Position numbers and translations under genes: made by a program | DNA from: Oscillospiraceae bacterium | GTDB lineage: Bacteria; Bacillota; Clostridia; Oscillospirales; Oscillospiraceae | Direction of reading: 5' to 3' | DNA length: 7,128 bases | Assembly: GCA_016296565.1 (NCBI GenBank) | Contig: JAEDJB010000096.1 | Coordinates: 1-7,128, forward strand | Notes under the pieces: model-generated | What the model saw: only the letters and a program-made list of their open reading frames with translations | Database searches by the model: none | What the model was told of the DNA's origin: nothing | Shown here: piece by piece, positions 4,283 through 7,128 of the stretch | How the letters are laid out: each line of letters starts with the position of its first letter | How positions within the stretch are numbered: the first letter of the stretch is position 1

Positions 4283-6118
4283 TTATTGGTTGTAGAGCAG
4301 GTTGCGCTCCACAGCGGTGTACCGGTCCAGCATGACCTGGGTCTCCGGGGCAATGTGATAGTAGGGGTTGCCCGCCCCGTCGGCAAAGAACCGGTTTCGG
4401 GACAGCAGCATGTTGGGGGAGATTTCCTCCGCCAGCCAGGAGAAGTAGTCGTTCAGGGGCAGGCCCGCCCGCTGGAGGGTGTGCAGGCCCAGGAAGGTGC
4501 AGCTCTCCGTCCGGTCCGGCTGGGCCGCAGTCTCGTAGTTGGTCCAGATGAGGTAGTCGGTGGAGAGAATGTCCATGAGGGTGGCCGGGTCCCAGTCGGA
4601 GGACTCCTCCGTGGGGGAGACCCCCAGGTGGGTGTAGATGGACACCCCGTCAGACAGGTTCAGGGAGGGGAGATGATCCCCCACAAAGACCAGCAGCACC
4701 GGCCGGTCCACCTGAGAGAAGTAGTCCACCAGGATACCCAACGAGGCGTCCGCGTCGTGCAGGCCGTACACCAGGCTGTCCAGAATGGCCAGGTCCTGGC
4801 TGGAGAGCTGATCGCACTGGGCGGGGTAGCCGGAGGACGCCCCGTACTTTGCCGGGTAGTAGGACTGGTGGTTTTCCATGGACAGGCCGTAGAGGAAGAA
4901 GGGGGAATCCGGGTCCCGGGCCTCGTACCGGGCGATGAGCTCCCGGGCAAAGGATTCGTCGGAGACGAAGTCCCCCTTGCGCTCCGGCTGGGTGAGAAAG
5001 TCGTCCTTGAAGAGCATATCCTGGAAGCCGATGGCGGGGTAGATGTTGGCGCGGTTGTAGAGCTTGGCGTCGTGGGAGTGGACTGCCACGGCGTCGTAGC
5101 CCAGCTGCCGCAGGTGGCGGACGGTGGTGGGCAGGTTCCGGTAGCAGGTCAGGTCCAGGGTGCTCAGGGTGTCCCCCTCCCGCAGCAGGGAGGAGGTAAG
5201 GCCCGTGAACATCTCCATCTCCACGTAGCCGGTGCCGCCGCCGTAGGTGTTGGACAGAAACCGGCCGTTGGTGCAGGTTTCCGACAGGGCGTGGAACACC
5301 GGCAGGGGGTCCTCCTGGAAGGTCAGCCCCGGCAGGCGGGTCACGTCGAAGAAGCTCTCGGAGACGATGAAGATGATGTCGGGGGCCTCCGCCAGGGAGA
5401 GGGTCTCTGCGGGGGCCTGAGTGTCGGCCAGAAAGCGCTGGGCCAGCTCTGCGGCGTCCGCGTCGTTGCCGCCGCTCTCTGCCAGCTGGCGGGTGGCCCA
5501 GGCGGTGTAGACCCCCAGGGCGACTCCGGCCCGGTCGTTCCGCTCCACCTGGTCCGCGCAGCCCGCATCCAGGGCCGCGGCGGCGCTTTGCAGAGTACCG
5601 GGGTAGAACAGGGAGAAGAACAGGGCCATGGCGATGCCCCCCATGGCAAGGCCCGGTGCGGGGGGCAGACGCCAGTGCTTTTCCATTCTGCCCAGAAAGA
5701 CGAAGAGCAAAACGGTGATGGCGGCGGCCACCAGGGCGGGGGCGCTGGGCAGCAGCTGGTCGGCGGCAAAGCCGGTGATGTCCTTGATGTTTCCCAGCAG
5801 GGTGAAGTCGCTGAGCTGAATGGGCGCGCCGTTGATCTTCAGCTTGCACCAGCTGGCGTGGCTGAGCAGCAGAAGCACAATGGCGGCGGGCAGGTAGGAG
5901 GGCAGGACCCGGCGGGAGAACCCGTACAGGGTGAGGCAGAAGCTGGAGAAGATCGCCCAGAACAGCCCCACGGCCGCGGGATGGGAGACCAGCCAGGGGA
6001 AGGGGGCGGAGAGACTCTCCAGCCAGATCACCTGGGTGAGGTAGAGCACCACGACAGGAACCAGCAGGATGGTCCCCAGGCACAGGAGGGGTCCCCGGGA
6101 GAAGAATCGTCGGATCAT
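4283..6118 (-). CDS. LTA synthase family membrane protein (sulfatase-fold phosphoglycerol transferase)
   Basis: This 611-residue protein belongs to the MdoB/LtaS-type alkaline-phosphatase superfamily, whose members move glycerol-phosphate or similar groups from phosphatidylglycerol onto lipoteichoic acid or other surface glycans outside the membrane. Five membrane segments are visible (about 10-32, 46-66, 72-90, 124-143, 155-173), the usual LtaS arrangement. An outer catalytic domain runs from about 246 to 530. Catalytic-site matches are E254 in VSESFFD (metal), T296 in YGGGTGYVE (expected nucleophile), YNR ending at R356, H417 in MENH, and D481/H482 in FVGDHLPSL (metal). The 570-611 tail is an extra region with no recognised motif. 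Length is close to LtaS (about 650). AAGGAG at 6127-6132, 8 nt before the ATG, supports the start. It is the first gene of a two-gene operon with the 3655-4242 gene. Whether it makes true LTA or decorates another polymer cannot be decided. Confidence 0.92.
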   Translation of the reverse strand: MIRRFFSRGPLLCLGTILLVPVVVLYLTQVIWLESLSAPFPWLVSHPAAVGLFWAIFSSFCLTLYGFSRRVLPSYLPAAIVLLLLSHASWCKLKINGAPIQLSDFTLLGNIKDITGFAADQLLPSAPALVAAAITVLLFVFLGRMEKHWRLPPAPGLAMGGIAMALFFSLFYPGTLQSAAAALDAGCADQVERNDRAGVALGVYTAWATRQLAESGGNDADAAELAQRFLADTQAPAETLSLAEAPDIIFIVSESFFDVTRLPGLTFQEDPLPVFHALSETCTNGRFLSNTYGGGTGYVEMEMFTGLTSSLLREGDTLSTLDLTCYRNLPTTVRHLRQLGYDAVAVHSHDAKLYNRANIYPAIGFQDMLFKDDFLTQPERKGDFVSDESFARELIARYEARDPDSPFFLYGLSMENHQSYYPAKYGASSGYPAQCDQLSSQDLAILDSLVYGLHDADASLGILVDYFSQVDRPVLLVFVGDHLPSLNLSDGVSIYTHLGVSPTEESSDWDPATLMDILSTDYLIWTNYETAAQPDRTESCTFLGLHTLQRAGLPLNDYFSWLAEEISPNMLLSRNRFFADGAGNPYYHIAPETQVMLDRYTAVERNLLYNQ

Positions 6119-6126
6119 AGCTGCGG

Positions 6127-6132
6127 CTCCTT
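6127..6132 (-). promoter_or_regulatory. Ribosome binding site of the LtaS-like gene
   Basis: AAGGAG on the minus strand, 8 nt before the ATG at 6118. The first membrane segment begins about ten residues later, which fits this start. Confidence 0.8.
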
Positions 6133-6145
6133 CCTGCGTCAGGAT

Positions 6146-6176
6146 TTTACAATATTATTGCATATTAGTATATATT
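6146..6176 (+). promoter_or_regulatory. Predicted promoter of the omega-amidase gene
   Basis: On the plus strand a 5/6 -35 TTTACA (6146-6151) is followed by possible -10 boxes: TATATA (6169-6174, 17-bp spacer, 4/6) or TATATT (6171-6176, 19-bp spacer, 5/6). The start point would be near 6182, leaving a leader of about 105 nt before the ATG at 6287. It overlaps the opposite-facing promoter of the LtaS-like gene. Confidence 0.45.
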
Positions 6177-6201
6177 ATACTCCAAAAAACGGGGATTGCA
6201 A
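6174..6201 (-). promoter_or_regulatory. Predicted promoter of the LtaS-like operon
   Basis: On the minus strand a perfect -10 TATAAT (6174-6179) follows a 16-bp spacer and a 4/6 -35 TTGCAA (6196-6201). The leader would be about 50 nt. The -10 box shares bases with the plus-strand promoter of the divergent amidase gene. Confidence 0.6.
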
Positions 6202-6272
6202 TGGAAAGTAGACCCGGCTTTTCTTGCGTCCAGGCGGGAAATATGATACAGTCAAACCAAAGAACCCCTCAG

Positions 6273-6279
6273 AAAGGAG
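6273..6279 (+). promoter_or_regulatory. Ribosome binding site fixing the omega-amidase start
   Basis: AAAGGAG lies 7 nt before the ATG at 6287. It favours this start over the in-frame ATG at 6224, whose extra 21 codons do not resemble a nitrilase N-terminus. Confidence 0.88.
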
Positions 6280-6286
6280 ACTGTCT

Positions 6287-7108
6287 ATGTTCAAATTGGG
6301 TTTGTGCCAGATGCAGGTGACCGGGGACAAGGCCGCCAACCTCCGCCGGGCGGAGACGCTGCTCCGTCAGGCGGCGGACCAGGGGGCGAACCTGGCCGTG
6401 CTGCCGGAGATGTTCAACTGCCCCTATGAAAACGCCTGCTTCCCCCTCTATGGGGAGCCCGCCGGGGGAGAGACCTGGCAGTTTTTGTCGGGGATCGCCA
6501 AAGAGCTGGGAATTTACCTGGTGGGCGGCTCGGTGCCGGAGCTGGAGGACGGAAAAATCTACAACACCAGCTATATTTTCTCCCCTGAGGGCAAGGAGCT
6601 GGGCCGCCACCGGAAGGTCCACCTGTTTGACATTGACGTGCCCGGTGGGCAGCGGTTCATGGAGTCGGACACCCTCACCGCCGGGGACTCCTTCACCGTG
6701 GTGGACACCCCCCTGGGGAAGCTGGGGGTGGCCATCTGCTTCGACATCCGCTTTTCCGACTTCTTCCGGGTGATGGGGGACCTGGGGGCCCAGCTGATCG
6801 TCATCCCCGCCGCCTTCAACATGACCACCGGTCCCCTCCACTGGGACCTGGCTTTCCGGATGCGGGCCCTGGACAACCAGTGCTTTGTGGCCGGCTGCTC
6901 CCCTGCCCGGGACGTAAACGCCTCCTATGTGGCCTACGGCCACTCCCTGGTGTGCGACCCCTGGGGGACCATCGTTGCCCAGCTGGACGAGAAGGAAGGG
7001 GTCATTGTAACGGACATTGACTTAAACGACCTGGAGAAATACCGGGGCCAGATCCCCATTCTGGCCGGCCGCCGGACAGACCTGTACCGGACCCAGCGGT
7101 TAAAGTAA
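6287..7108 (+). CDS. Omega-amidase (Nit2-type), nitrilase superfamily carbon-nitrogen hydrolase
   Basis: This 273-residue cytosolic enzyme closely resembles eukaryotic NIT2 (276 residues). NIT2 hydrolyses alpha-ketoglutaramate and alpha-ketosuccinamate to 2-oxoglutarate or oxaloacetate plus ammonia, clearing the keto-amides made when glutamine or asparagine act as transaminase donors. The catalytic triad is visible: E41 in LPEMFNCPY, K110 in HRKVHLFDID and C151 in AICFDIRF. The block MTTGPLHWDLAFRMRALDNQ (179-198), followed by SPARD and SYVAYGHS, is the diagnostic Nit2-like stretch, and QIP...RRTDLY ends the protein as in Nit2. The start at 6287 is set by the AAAGGAG site and by alignment to the family N-terminus. 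It is transcribed away from the LtaS-like operon. No aminotransferase or methionine-salvage gene is in view; the downstream neighbour is outside the window. A general nitrilase-type amidase on another small amide is the alternative. Confidence 0.94.
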   Translation: MFKLGLCQMQVTGDKAANLRRAETLLRQAADQGANLAVLPEMFNCPYENACFPLYGEPAGGETWQFLSGIAKELGIYLVGGSVPELEDGKIYNTSYIFSPEGKELGRHRKVHLFDIDVPGGQRFMESDTLTAGDSFTVVDTPLGKLGVAICFDIRFSDFFRVMGDLGAQLIVIPAAFNMTTGPLHWDLAFRMRALDNQCFVAGCSPARDVNASYVAYGHSLVCDPWGTIVAQLDEKEGVIVTDIDLNDLEKYRGQIPILAGRRTDLYRTQRLK

Positions 7109-7128
7109 CCACAAAGAAAACCCCGGCC
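7109..7128 (+). other. Downstream edge of the omega-amidase gene
   Basis: Twenty bases remain after the stop. They end in a GC-rich run (CCCCGGCC) that could be the left arm of a terminator stem continuing past the window, but this cannot be judged here. Confidence 0.2.

Noticed and set aside
4277..4286. Ten-base palindrome ATAACGTTAT over the LtaS-like stop codon
   Set aside because: Too short, with no T-tract. Most likely chance, and not evidence for a terminator or operator between the two operon genes.
4243..4386. Longer start for the hypothetical gene
   Set aside because: It would overlap the end of the LtaS-like gene out of frame, and the only good ribosome binding site (4250-4256) points to 4242.
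4265..6211. A 648-codon open frame on the plus strand, opposite the LtaS-like gene
   Set aside because: It is an antisense shadow of a GC-rich gene. Its translation is low-complexity, rich in Gly, Val and Gln, shows no domain, and lacks a ribosome binding site. The minus strand encodes a clear membrane enzyme with catalytic motifs.

Overview
The window looks like part of a chromosome from a GC-rich, anaerobic, gut-type Firmicute, probably Oscillospiraceae/Ruminococcaceae (Flavonifractor-, Lawsonibacter- or Intestinimonas-like). This is inferred from GC-rich genes with strong AGGAGG-type ribosome binding sites, AT-rich promoter islands, a three-repeat SLH cell-wall anchor, an LTA-synthase-type membrane enzyme, and a palindromic non-coding repeat of a kind I recall from such genomes. 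No rRNA, tRNA, CRISPR array, transposase, phage or plasmid gene is visible.

Layout: 1-310 has no gene but carries a run of five hairpins, the last of which ends the rrf2 transcript. Positions 311-754 (-) encode an Rrf2-family regulator with three cysteines. Its AT-rich promoter region (about 840-920) backs onto a perfect-palindrome terminator (950-981) serving the next gene. Positions 1017-3179 (-) encode a secreted, SLH-anchored 5'-nucleotidase/2',3'-cyclic phosphodiesterase family protein. Positions 3180-3654 have no gene and hold that gene's promoter, a T-tract terminator-like structure, a dispersed palindromic repeat of about 210 bp, and the terminator of the next operon. Positions 3655-4242 (-, unknown soluble protein) and 4283-6118 (-, five-TM LTA-synthase/phosphoglycerol-transferase family enzyme) form a probable two-gene operon. 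A short AT-rich divergent promoter region (about 6144-6202) separates it from 6287-7108 (+), a Nit2-type omega-amidase of the nitrilase superfamily.

How the genes work together: two are cell-envelope genes, one for extracellular nucleotide hydrolysis on the wall surface and one for polymerising or decorating a surface polymer. The omega-amidase is cytosolic nitrogen/keto-acid housekeeping, and the Rrf2 protein is a regulator whose targets are not visible here. The five genes form four independent transcription units, each with its own promoter and mostly its own terminator. They do not form one pathway, and I do not see a convincing new multi-gene system. The least explained items are the hairpin array at the left edge, the unknown gene linked to the LtaS-like gene, the dispersed repeat, and the Rrf2 control region with its near-duplicate of a neighbouring terminator.
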